This document shows, piece by piece, positions 1-6,958 of a stretch of DNA of 64,000 nt. Made by a program: the position numbers and the translations under genes. Location: NCBI RefSeq assembly GCF_014202905.1, contig NZ_JACHHY010000012.1:1-64000 (forward strand). The letters are read 5' to 3'. The notes beneath the pieces are model-generated. The model saw only the letters and a list, made by a program, of their open reading frames with translations. It was not told the origin of the DNA and did no database searches. The stretch's first letter is position 1. The number at the start of each line of letters is the position of its first letter. Source of the DNA: Chitinivorax tropicus. Its GTDB lineage: Bacteria; Pseudomonadota; Gammaproteobacteria; Burkholderiales; SCOH01.

Positions 1-230
1 TCGATCAGCACCTGATCCAGCAACACATCCACCTCGATCCGGCCCAGCTGGTTCATCCCCTCCCAACACACAAAACGCTCGACCACCACCGGCCTCGGGC
101 TGCCGTGCAGCCGGATCAGCCGGGCGTGTTGCGACAGTTCGGGGCGGTGCAGCAGTTGGTTGAGGGTGTCGAGTTCAATGGCCAAAGGGGGGCTGGCCAG
201 GCTGCCGAGCGGGGGCAAGGTGAAGGACAT
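1..230 (-). CDS. Partial VgrG-like type VI secretion tip protein (N-terminus only)
   Basis: Reading leftwards from an ATG at 228-230, an open frame of 76 complete codons runs off the window edge. The N-terminal residues include LSQHARLIRLHG and, later, VVERFVCWEGMNQLGRIEVD. This matches the start of VgrG/gp44-like spike proteins, where an RLI(R/T)L strand is followed by a 'verf.g.E.l...F.iEVd' segment. VgrG trimers form the puncturing tip of the type VI secretion system and often carry effector domains at the C-terminus, which lies outside the window. Only about a tenth of a typical VgrG is visible, so whether the gene is intact, and which effector it carries, cannot be judged. A phage tail-spike homologue is the main alternative. 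Confidence 0.6.
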   Translation of the reverse strand, partial: MSFTLPPLGSLASPPLAIELDTLNQLLHRPELSQHARLIRLHGSPRPVVVERFVCWEGMNQLGRIEVDVLLDQVLI

Positions 231-977
231 GGATGCGGATCGGATAACAAAAAGGAATAGTTGAGATTATTTTCAAATGTCATTTGCATGTCAAAAATAT
301 GCTGTATGTGAAATGTTATGTGGGGTGTTTGATATTGCTGCGCTGACAGTAATTATCCAATTTTTTCATGGGTTTGATTCGTTTATGGAAATGGCTGGAT
401 ATGGGTTGACCTCCCTGTTCATGTGGCAATGAGTATGCGGATCTGGATGCATGTGTCTGTATGCCGTCACATTGATGGCCGACTGCTATGTCTTGATTGG
501 ATTGCGTAAGGTTGTGGATGAACCAGGTGCAAGCTTGTATCCAAGTTGTTGTCTGGTATGTGAGTGACTTGGCTCCAACCCGGTGCAGAGCGAAGAGCAG
601 GCAACCTTATTGGCTGACGGTGATCTGATGTCTGGGTGCAATGCGCACCAGGGCGTCATGTCCGTAGAAAACGCTCACCCGATGGTTCTTGGTGGCTTGG
701 TGGGCGGGTTTGGCACAAAGTGGTATGCATGCTGCTCGTTTGGATGGAAGTGGTATTGATCAGGCGGGGTGCTGATGCTGAGGGTTGGAGCGTAGTTTAT
801 TTCCAATAAAAAATATATTTTTCAGTTGGTTATATTGATTTCAATGTCATGATGACCGGGTTGTAATCGTATCGAATAAGTATTTTATATTATTTACTTG
901 GCATTTTTATAGGCCTAGACTACGCTCGGACTCAATGTAGTAAATCAAATTCGTACAAGATTTCAGGAGATTGTTAG
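231..977. other. Long non-coding stretch between vgrG-like gene and chitinase gene
   Basis: About 750 bases with no gene I can support. The first 200 bases and the last 200 are AT-rich, as expected for the back-to-back promoters of the vgrG-like gene and the chitinase gene. The middle (roughly 400-770) has composition closer to the coding regions but holds only short open frames, the longest with an ATG being 628-759 (43 codons, no ribosome binding site). It could be a decayed gene or a long regulatory region. Confidence 0.5.
898..926 (+). promoter_or_regulatory. Weak candidate promoter for the chitinase gene
   Basis: TTGGCA at 898-903 (4 of 6 to the -35 consensus) is followed after 17 bases by TACGCT at 921-926 (3 of 6 to -10). 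The start codon is 51 bases downstream, with an SD-like CAGGAGA at 964-970. The weak -10 suggests an activator-dependent promoter if it is real. Confidence 0.3.
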
Positions 978-3656
978 ATGAAAGCGGCTCGATTGAGCGT
1001 TCTTGCGGCGTCATTAGTCAGTGCGTTTGCCATGGCAAAGGCTCCATATGACCACTTCAGTGGCAAACCCATGGCGTTTGCGCAAAGCTCTGGCAAAGTG
1101 GTTGCCACCTATTACTGGGATCGAGAGGATCTCACACCCGATGCCATCCCTGGCAACAATGTCACCCACCTTTTATATTCCTTCTTAGGGATTTGCGGCC
1201 CCGGTGAATACAGCGGCGAGCGGGCGATTTGTGACGCCAATCGGGCGAAATCAGGTACGGCAGGCTCGGATTTCCACTTAGCTGTCAATGAGACGACAGC
1301 AGATGTTGGCGCACATCGGCGCCTGTTGGAGATCAAGAAGAAATATCCCCACCTGAAGGTATTGCCGTCAATTGGCGGCTGGGGGCGCTCCAATCCTTTC
1401 TTCCATTTCGCCAATGATGACAAGAAGCGTGCTGTGTTCGTCAAGTCGGTCAAAGACTACATCAGAACGCATCCTGGGTTTGATGGTGTCGATATCGACT
1501 GGGAACATCCAACTGACAACTTTGGTCAGGACAATGTGCAGCTCGGCAAGCCAGAAGATGGCCAGGGCTATGTAAAGCTGATGCGTGACCTGCGCAAGGC
1601 GATGGATGAATTGTCCGCCGAGACGAAACGCAAGCTGCTGGTCACCAGCGCAGTTGCGTCCACTAGCCATCCTGCATCTGCCATCCCGTACGAAGAAGCT
1701 CAGAAGTATATGGATTTCATCTTCCTGATGACTTATGACTTCAAGGGCTCTTGGACGAAGGAGGTCGGGCATCACACCAATATGTTCTGCGCGCCTTATG
1801 CATCATTGTGTGTTGAAAAAGGTATTCAGAACTTCATCAATCGCGTGCCTGCCAACAAGCTGGTGATTGGCGCGGCGATGTATGGCCGGGGTTGGGCCGC
1901 GGTGGAGGGCATGACCGACCCCAACAATCCGATGACGGGCAAAGGTGATGCGAATGCGCTGGGTGGTAATGGTGAATTCGTCTACCGCGACCTGGTGAAG
2001 CAGTACATTGGTACACGCGGCCTGGGTATCAATGGTTGGGATGTCCGCTTCGACAATACCATTTCAGCACACTATCTGTGGAACCAGTCCACCAAGACTT
2101 TCATTGGCTATGATGACCCACGGGACGTGGAGAAAAAAGCGGCTTATGCGAAGGAAAAAGGGCTGGGTGGGATTTTCGCCTGGAACCTGTTCCAAGATAA
2201 CGGCGATATCCTGAATGCCATGAATTACGGCGTGGGTAATGATCTGGGGGCATCTCCGACACCCGCTCCTGCACCTGCCCCAACTCCAGCGCCTGCTCCG
2301 GAAAGTTGCAGTCACGCCGCTTGGCAAGCGAAGTCATATGCGGGTGGTACCACGGTCAGCCATCAAGGGCGTGTCTATAAAGCCCAGTGGTATGCCGATG
2401 TGAAAGATGTGCCGAAGCCAGTCACAAACAGCTGGGAATCACCATGGCTGGATGTAGGGGCTTGTGGTTCGAGCACGGGACAACCTACCCCAACTCCAAC
2501 ACCGAAGCCTACGCCCACACCGACGCCGACTCCAACACCGAAGCCGACACCTACGCCAACGCCGGCCCCGACACCGAAGCCGACACCTACGCCAACACCG
2601 GCGCCTACGCCAAAGCCGACGCCCACACCAACGCCGGCGCCTACGCCAACGCCGAAACCCACCCCAACACCTACCCCAACGCCTACAAAGTGTAATTACC
2701 CGGCTTGGGAAGTGAAATCCTATAGCGGTGGGGCTGTTGTCAGCCATCGGGGCCGTGTCTATAAGGCACAGTGGTATGCCGAGTCGAAGGATACGCCAAA
2801 GCCTGTTTCAAGCAGCTGGGAATCCCCGTGGTTGGATATTGGTGCCTGCGGTACGACACCAACTCCGACACCAACACCTACACCTACACCAACACCTACA
2901 CCTACACCAACTCCGACACCAACACCAATACCAACTCCGACACCAACACCAACACCAACACCAACACCAACACCAACACCAACACCCAACCCAGCGGGTG
3001 CTTTTGAGCAATGCACGGTCGATGTATCAAAGGTCAAGGAAGATTGTGGTCCGAACAACCCCAATGCTTGTGATGGGGCTGACATCGCGCACAATTACTA
3101 TAAGTATCCTGACCCTTATAAGTGCTTCGTCTGCGATGCGGGTGTGACGCTGCTCAAGGGAAGTGCGTGTGAGCGGAAAGGTGTCAAGTTGGCTTGGTCC
3201 AGCAAAAAACACCAGTGCATCCTGAATGGGCAGGGTTATCCGATTTCCTCTGAGCATGCTTGCTCCAGCGGGAAATATGCGGCCAATGTCAGCCCAGAGC
3301 AGTACAAGTCGCTGGTTGAGAAGTGGTACCGGATGGCAACCCAGAAAGCGCGTAAGGTCAATCAAAGCAACGCTGGTGCGGATGCCTATGTCGTCAATGT
3401 CAAACTTGAGAATGGTAAAACTGTCGAAGCTGCATTGAGCATGGGGCATGGTGTGTTGGATGGCCGATGCGGTGATACCTTCCTGGTCAAGTCAGGTGAC
3501 AAGTACGTATTGCTGTTGCAAACCGATATTCGCGCCTGGAGCTTGGAGCTGTCACCTGGTGCGAATACATGGCTCGACCCGAGCAACGTAGGCGGGACAT
3601 GTATCATTCCTGAAGTACGCAAGATCAACGCAGACTGGATTACCAAGCAGTTCTGA
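978..3656 (+). CDS. Secreted modular GH18 chitinase with two chitin-binding domains
   Basis: An 892-residue enzyme expected to hydrolyse beta-1,4 links in chitin outside the cell. Residues 1-20/22 form a Sec signal peptide. A family 18 glycoside hydrolase barrel spans about 40-420, with the diagnostic DGVDIDWE at 169-176 (Glu176 is the acid catalyst and Asp174 its helper). Two near-identical CBM5/12 type chitin-binding domains (about 442-497 and 571-627; AKSYAGG..., WYA...[12 protein letters not shown]) are separated by Pro-Thr linkers. The C-terminal 218 residues (about 675-892) have many cysteines and match nothing I recognise. The ATG is preceded by CAGGAGA. The gene stands alone, with its own long upstream region and a terminator at 3847-3876. 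Function of the catalytic domain is secure; processivity and end specificity are unknown. Confidence 0.93.
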   Translation: MKAARLSVLAASLVSAFAMAKAPYDHFSGKPMAFAQSSGKVVATYYWDREDLTPDAIPGNNVTHLLYSFLGICGPGEYSGERAICDANRAKSGTAGSDFHLAVNETTADVGAHRRLLEIKKKYPHLKVLPSIGGWGRSNPFFHFANDDKKRAVFVKSVKDYIRTHPGFDGVDIDWEHPTDNFGQDNVQLGKPEDGQGYVKLMRDLRKAMDELSAETKRKLLVTSAVASTSHPASAIPYEEAQKYMDFIFLMTYDFKGSWTKEVGHHTNMFCAPYASLCVEKGIQNFINRVPANKLVIGAAMYGRGWAAVEGMTDPNNPMTGKGDANALGGNGEFVYRDLVKQYIGTRGLGINGWDVRFDNTISAHYLWNQSTKTFIGYDDPRDVEKKAAYAKEKGLGGIFAWNLFQDNGDILNAMNYGVGNDLGASPTPAPAPAPTPAPAPESCSHAAWQAKSYAGGTTVSHQGRVYKAQWYADVKDVPKPVTNSWESPWLDVGACGSSTGQPTPTPTPKPTPTPTPTPTPKPTPTPTPAPTPKPTPTPTPAPTPKPTPTPTPAPTPTPKPTPTPTPTPTKCNYPAWEVKSYSGGAVVSHRGRVYKAQWYAESKDTPKPVSSSWESPWLDIGACGTTPTPTPTPTPTPTPTPTPTPTPTPIPTPTPTPTPTPTPTPTPTPNPAGAFEQCTVDVSKVKEDCGPNNPNACDGADIAHNYYKYPDPYKCFVCDAGVTLLKGSACERKGVKLAWSSKKHQCILNGQGYPISSEHACSSGKYAANVSPEQYKSLVEKWYRMATQKARKVNQSNAGADAYVVNVKLENGKTVEAALSMGHGVLDGRCGDTFLVKSGDKYVLLLQTDIRAWSLELSPGANTWLDPSNVGGTCIIPEVRKINADWITKQF
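2485..2689 (+). repeat. Pro-Thr linker repeat 1 inside chitinase gene
   Basis: Degenerate six-base units of the CCNACN type encode alternating Pro-Thr, Pro-Lys and Pro-Ala dipeptides linking the two chitin-binding domains (residues about 500-570). Such linkers are flexible spacers in secreted polysaccharide hydrolases. Confidence 0.85.
2857..2991 (+). repeat. Pro-Thr linker repeat 2 inside chitinase gene
   Basis: A near-perfect hexamer tract encodes about 44 residues of (Pro-Thr)n before the C-terminal domain. From 2941 to 2988 the unit CACCAA is repeated eight times without change. It is much purer than the first linker, suggesting recent expansion by slippage. Six-base steps keep the frame, so length can vary between strains without breaking the gene. 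Confidence 0.85.
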
Positions 3657-3683
3657 GTTGAGTCGAATCACCCCTTGGTGAGG

Positions 3684-3824
3684 CAATGATCAAGGTGGCA
3701 CCAATGCCTGACATCATTGAATGAAAATCGGGGGCTTTCGTGGGGGCCGATACCGGATGTAGTCCCGGTGACGGCTCTTCCATAAAGATTCCGGCCCGAT
3801 CTGGTGGTGATTGCCAGTCGGGCC
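3684..3824 (+). other. Two stem-loops in the chitinase 3' region
   Basis: Downstream of the chitinase stop codon, arms CAATGAT (3684-3690) and ATCATTG (3713-3719) can pair. A much stronger hairpin follows: GGCCCGA (3793-3799) with TCGGGCC (3818-3824), extended inward by CTGG/CCAG across a one-base bulge. Neither has a T-run, so they are not terminators; a terminator follows at 3847. Confidence 0.4.
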
Positions 3825-3846
3825 AGTATCTTGGGATGCATCAAGG

Positions 3847-3876
3847 GCTCATGTGCTGGCTGCACATGGGCTTTTT
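3847..3876 (+). terminator. Intrinsic terminator downstream of chitinase
   Basis: A ten-pair stem (3847-3856 with 3862-3871, one G-U pair) with a five-base loop is followed by TTTTT at 3872-3876. It lies 190 bases past the chitinase stop and just beyond the end of the opposing lipoprotein gene, but a T-run is present only for plus-strand transcription. Confidence 0.75.
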
Positions 3877-3879
3877 GAT

Positions 3880-4560
3880 TTATTGCTGGCCTTTGCCTTT
3901 GCCATATTGTGGAGAGCGAGGGCCATAAAGAATGCCATTGTGCCCGGTTGCAAGTAATCTTTCGCTGGTGACACCTGCATATCGGTGGGATTCATTGGTC
4001 AGGCTGTTGATGACCTGCTTCACCGCCGCAGACACCAGTACGCCAACGATTCCACCACCACCATTGTTGTTTTGCTGTTCAGCGCTGGAAGCGGATGCTT
4101 TACCCGTCCACAAGAGCTGTCCAGTCTTCAGGTCAACCAGGCGAGCTTCTGCGGCGACCACAGTTTCACTATTGATGACGGTGTATACCGAGCCGTATTT
4201 GGTTACGTTGACATACAAGGCTGCATCGGCACCGAAGATTTCCTGCAGCTTGTTGATGGGTACCGCGTGGATATCCCCAGCAGTGGACAGGCCATTTTGT
4301 TTGAAGGTTTCATCCATCACCGCCACTGGAAATACATAGTAACCTGCTTCTGCCAGTGGTCTGGTCATGAAGGACAGCATGCTGTTGGTTGCTTTGATGT
4401 CCGGTGTGCTGTTGAGTGGTGGCAACACCAGAATGGACTTTGGATCGCTTTGTTTGTAAGCGGTGTAGTCGAAGGCCTTTTGGCGTCGATGGGCGCAGCC
4501 AGTTGCCAACAATGCCACCAGACTAAGTATGAATAGGGTTCGAAGCGTGCGGAATTGCAT
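3880..4560 (-). CDS. GNA1162/DUF799 family outer-membrane lipoprotein
   Basis: About 226 residues, starting at the ATG ending at 4560, which has AAGG seven bases upstream; an ATG two codons earlier is possible. A lipobox LLATGC gives a lipidated Cys22 followed by Ala, which favours outer-membrane sorting. The body (FDYTAYKQSDPKSILVLPP, later AALYVNVTKYG and LVDLKTGQLLWTG) matches the DUF799 family, whose best-studied member is meningococcal GNA1162, structurally related to the TolB N-terminal domain. A Gly-rich loop with three Asn (about 166-172) precedes the C-terminal part. It is the last gene of a three-lipoprotein unit with the DUF4810 gene (gap 9 bases) and a CsgG family gene. Molecular role unknown; a trans-envelope complex is the usual guess. 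Confidence 0.85.
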   Translation of the reverse strand: MQFRTLRTLFILSLVALLATGCAHRRQKAFDYTAYKQSDPKSILVLPPLNSTPDIKATNSMLSFMTRPLAEAGYYVFPVAVMDETFKQNGLSTAGDIHAVPINKLQEIFGADAALYVNVTKYGSVYTVINSETVVAAEARLVDLKTGQLLWTGKASASSAEQQNNNGGGGIVGVLVSAAVKQVINSLTNESHRYAGVTSERLLATGHNGILYGPRSPQYGKGKGQQ

Positions 4561-4569
4561 GGTCATGCC

Positions 4570-4929
4570 TTAGTTCTTGAATTTTTTGAGCAGGAAATCC
4601 ATGAAGGTGCTGGATTCCGGATAGAGTGTCTTTTCAGTTTCAAAAGCTTGTTTGACTTGATCGTTCTTGCCCGTCTTCAAATACAGCATGCCCATGTGCG
4701 CGTAATAGCCTGGTGGTAGGGCAGCGTTTTTCGATTGGGCTTTCTGCAGGTCGCTTTCCAGTGCGGCGATTTGCTCTTCAGGGCCTTTGCCATCACCTTT
4801 CAGGTGCTCATAGACCTGGGGTTGATATTGTCCCCAGTAGTAAAGCGATTTTTGGGTGGGTTTGGCGCAGCCTGTAACCAGGGCAACGCCACACAACAGG
4901 GCCGTGAGGCTCAGTGAACGGATTTGCAT
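4570..4929 (-). CDS. DUF4810 family lipoprotein
   Basis: 119 residues from the ATG ending at 4929. This start puts a lipoprotein signal at the N-terminus (MQIRSLSLTALLCGVALVTGC would be 21 long, with Cys21 lipidated and Ala next). A longer open frame to 4989 adds residues that would bury the signal, so I reject it. The mature part carries YYWGQYQPQVYEHLKG and a TPR-like segment (PPGYYAHMGMLYLKTG...QAFETEK), typical of DUF4810. It is the middle gene of the CsgG-DUF4810-DUF799 triad conserved in Neisseria. The TPR-like helices suggest an adaptor, but that is inference. Confidence 0.83.
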   Translation of the reverse strand: MQIRSLSLTALLCGVALVTGCAKPTQKSLYYWGQYQPQVYEHLKGDGKGPEEQIAALESDLQKAQSKNAALPPGYYAHMGMLYLKTGKNDQVKQAFETEKTLYPESSTFMDFLLKKFKN

Positions 4930-5091
4930 ATCAATGTTACTCGTGATTGGATCAAGCCTACGCGGATGGTTTGATTGACCGCCGCGCATTGTCCGGTGTT
5001 TGCAACAAGTTGTACTTGCAAGCAGGGTGTGGGCATTGAAATCGCCGCGTGTTTCAGGCAGGCGGCGAATTTCGTTGGAAAGCAGTCAACC

Positions 5092-5763
5092 TTATTTAGC
5101 GGGCCGCCAAGCGCCGGATTCAATTCCTGACACGAGGTTGTTGATGGCTTCACGCATGGCCAGATCAAGTACCTTGCCATTCAGTGTGGAATCGTAGCTG
5201 GATGTGCCACCGAAACCGATGATTTCCCGATTAGACAAGGCGTATTCACCCGCGCCTTGGGCTGAATAGACAACTTCTGATGTGGTCACGTTGACGACGT
5301 TCAGGGCTACCTTGGCATAAGCGACCTGCTGTTTGCCACGCCCCAAGATACCAAACAGCTGTTGGTCACCGACTTCCTTCCGGCCAAATTCGGTGACATC
5401 GCCGGTGATGACAAAGTCTGCACCTTTGATCTGTTGGGATTGCTTCTTGAAATTGGCTTCCTGGCTGAGCTCGCCCAGGTTGTCACGATCCATGACACTG
5501 AAGCGCCCTGTTTGCTGCAGATGGGTGATCAGAATGGTCTTGGCTTGCCCACCCAGACGATCTACGCCATCAGAGAAAACACCACGCATATAACTGGAAC
5601 GGTTATCGAATTTGCCGACGGCAATGGGGCTGCGTGGGCCATTGTAGGTGGTACCTGCGCTGGCGACTTTCGGCACTTCCAGGCTGCGGGAGGTTTCTGT
5701 AGCACATCCGGTAACGAGTGTGGTGAAAGCAATGGCGGTAGAGATGAGTAGCGTTTTCTTCAT
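5092..5763 (-). CDS. CsgG/HfaB family lipoprotein
   Basis: 223 residues from an ATG ending at 5763; a TTG five codons upstream is also open but gives a poorer signal peptide. The lipobox LVTGC places lipidated Cys20 before Ala. The fold signature of the CsgG family is visible: IAVGKFDNRSSY, an Arg-Phe-Ser-Val-Met-Asp-Arg segment, GADFVITGDVTEFG, VALNVVNVTTSEVVYSAQG and GF/GGTSSYDSTLNGKVLDLAMREAINNLV. CsgG itself forms the nonameric curli secretion pore. This shorter member lacks curli genes nearby and instead heads the lipoprotein triad, so a pore or scaffold role in an uncharacterised envelope complex is more likely than curli export. A promoter lies 120-150 bases upstream. Confidence 0.85.
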   Translation of the reverse strand: MKKTLLISTAIAFTTLVTGCATETSRSLEVPKVASAGTTYNGPRSPIAVGKFDNRSSYMRGVFSDGVDRLGGQAKTILITHLQQTGRFSVMDRDNLGELSQEANFKKQSQQIKGADFVITGDVTEFGRKEVGDQQLFGILGRGKQQVAYAKVALNVVNVTTSEVVYSAQGAGEYALSNREIIGFGGTSSYDSTLNGKVLDLAMREAINNLVSGIESGAWRPAK

Positions 5764-5881
5764 GTTCAGTGAACTCAAAGTAAATGAAAAGCACGGTTGG
5801 TCAAGTTTTTACACGGCGGCATGCCGATCTTTTATTGTTGAATTTGCTTATCGGCATATCGCACATTATTTATAGAGAATA

Positions 5882-5911
5882 ATAATATACTAATATTGCA
5901 TTGCTGATCAA
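5882..5911 (-). promoter_or_regulatory. Candidate sigma-70 promoter of the lipoprotein triad
   Basis: On the minus strand, TTGATC (5906-5911, 4 of 6) and TATTAT (5882-5887, 5 of 6) are 18 bases apart in a strongly AT-rich block about 120 bases before the CsgG-family start codon. Confidence 0.45.
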
Positions 5912-5941
5912 TAACAATAACATGCAATAGGTTGTCATCAC

Positions 5942-5962
5942 GCTTTCATGCGGCATGAAAGC
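5942..5962. repeat. Perfect inverted repeat upstream of the lipoprotein promoter
   Basis: GCTTTCATG - CGG - CATGAAAGC forms a nine-base perfect dyad. It lies about 30 bases upstream of the candidate -35 box and has no useful T-run on the minus strand, so an operator is more plausible than a terminator. Confidence 0.5.
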
Positions 5963-6068
5963 TTATTGCATGGCGGCCCTGAAGCGTAGCTGAATATAGG
6001 ACAATATGGCAGGCTAGGCCATCGGTAATGCTGTGCTGGCCATGTATGGGATGGGCAAGGTGTGTTGA

Positions 6069-6094
6069 AAAAGGGAAGCTTATGCTTCCCTTTT
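6069..6094 (-). terminator. Intrinsic terminator of the OmpW-like gene
   Basis: A perfect 11-base stem (AAAAGGGAAGC with GCTTCCCTTTT, loop TTAT). On the minus strand it ends in TTTTT and lies about 120 bases after the OmpW-like stop codon. The A/T flanks are symmetrical, so it may also stop transcription coming from the left. Confidence 0.8.
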
Positions 6095-6213
6095 GCTTGC
6101 TGCAGCTTTTGACCTGGATCGCGTGGGCAGCAAGCCTGAAGTGGCATGTTTGCCAAGCGAGCGTTGCCAACCATTCATTGTGGCGCAGGCTGCACAAGGC
6201 CGTCGGATGCCTA

Positions 6214-6804
6214 TCAGAAGCGCATGCCGTAGCCAATGCCGAATACCAGCGGATCCACATCCAGCTTGGTAACTTTGGCGCCTGTCGCTGTGCTCTTCAC
6301 ATCAGTGCTGATATAGATTTTCTTCAGATCCAGGTTGATGAAGCTGTTCTTGCTGACCGCAAAATCAACACCTGCTTGCAAGGCTCCGCCGAAGCTGTTC
6401 TTGTCAACGGTCAGGGTGCCATCTGCCAATTTGATGTCGTAGAAGCGGGTGTAGTTCAAGCCAGCGCCAACATAGGGGCGGATGGTCGAATCTGGCAGGA
6501 AGTGGTATTGAACCGTCACCGTGGGTGGCAGGTGGCTGACTTTACCGATGATCTGATTATTCAGCGACACAGAGTGCTTGGCGGTGCCAAGAATCAGCTC
6601 TGCTGCGATGTTCTTGGTGATGAAGTAGGTGAAATCCAGTTCAGGAATGGCTTTTCTTTCGACGTCCAGACCTTTCAAATCTGATTCCACATCAGGAGTA
6701 ATGAGGGCGAAACGACCGCGAACCAACACATCACCTGCTTCTGCGTGGGCGAACCCAGCGGCCAGCAGCATACCGGTCATGGCGGTCAGGATGATTTTTT
6801 TCAT
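6214..6804 (-). CDS. OmpW family outer-membrane beta-barrel protein
   Basis: 196 residues from the ATG ending at 6804, which has GGGAG eight bases upstream; the TTG five codons earlier overlaps that site and is rejected. A signal peptide (cleavage near AHA-EAGD) precedes an eight-stranded barrel sequence typical of OmpW: VLVRGRFALITPDVES, ELDFTYFITKNIAAELILG, the family hallmark LPPTVTVQYHF followed by RPYVGAGLNYT, and a C-terminal Phe after GIGYGMR for BAM recognition. OmpW barrels form a hydrophobic channel for small molecules and often respond to oxygen or stress. The gene has its own promoter (6874-6901) and terminator (6069-6094), so it is monocistronic. Confidence 0.9.
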   Translation of the reverse strand: MKKIILTAMTGMLLAAGFAHAEAGDVLVRGRFALITPDVESDLKGLDVERKAIPELDFTYFITKNIAAELILGTAKHSVSLNNQIIGKVSHLPPTVTVQYHFLPDSTIRPYVGAGLNYTRFYDIKLADGTLTVDKNSFGGALQAGVDFAVSKNSFINLDLKKIYISTDVKSTATGAKVTKLDVDPLVFGIGYGMRF

Positions 6805-6873
6805 GATGAAGACTCCCAATGCTTATTCGTTGTTCACCTACGGATGCAGGCATGGGGTCAGCATATGCTTGGC

Positions 6874-6901
6874 GTTATACGCCTGTGTTGATCAGGGTCA
6901 A
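6874..6901 (-). promoter_or_regulatory. Promoter of the OmpW-like gene
   Basis: On the minus strand, TTGACC (6896-6901, 5 of 6) and TATAAC (6874-6879, 5 of 6) are separated by 16 bases. The start codon is about 70 bases downstream, leaving a leader of roughly 60 bases. Confidence 0.65.
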
Positions 6902-6905
6902 ATTT

Positions 6906-6936
6906 GCTGCAGCGCGGAATGATTCCGCATTGCAGC
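6906..6936. promoter_or_regulatory. 31-base near-perfect palindrome abutting the ompW-like promoter
   Basis: Arms GCTGCA-GC-GCGGAAT and ATTCCGC-AT-TGCAGC are arranged around a single central G at 6921; only the two-base GC/AT step fails to pair. It ends four bases upstream of the -35 box, centred near -53 relative to the expected transcription start, where an activator would bind. It lies 22 bases past the stop of the flavoprotein gene and could double as its terminator stem, but no T-run follows. Confidence 0.55.
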
Positions 6937-6958
6937 ATATTGATTGGTATGGTCATTC

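Noticed and set aside
628-759. 43-codon ATG frame upstream of the chitinase
   Set aside because: No ribosome binding site, no recognisable motif, and it lies in a region with no other coding evidence; an extension upstream in the same frame lacks a start codon.
2375-3094. Several long open frames on both strands across the Pro-Thr linkers
   Set aside because: They are by-products of the hexamer repeats (Gly-Val, Arg-Arg or Thr-Asn repeats) antisense or out of frame to the chitinase.
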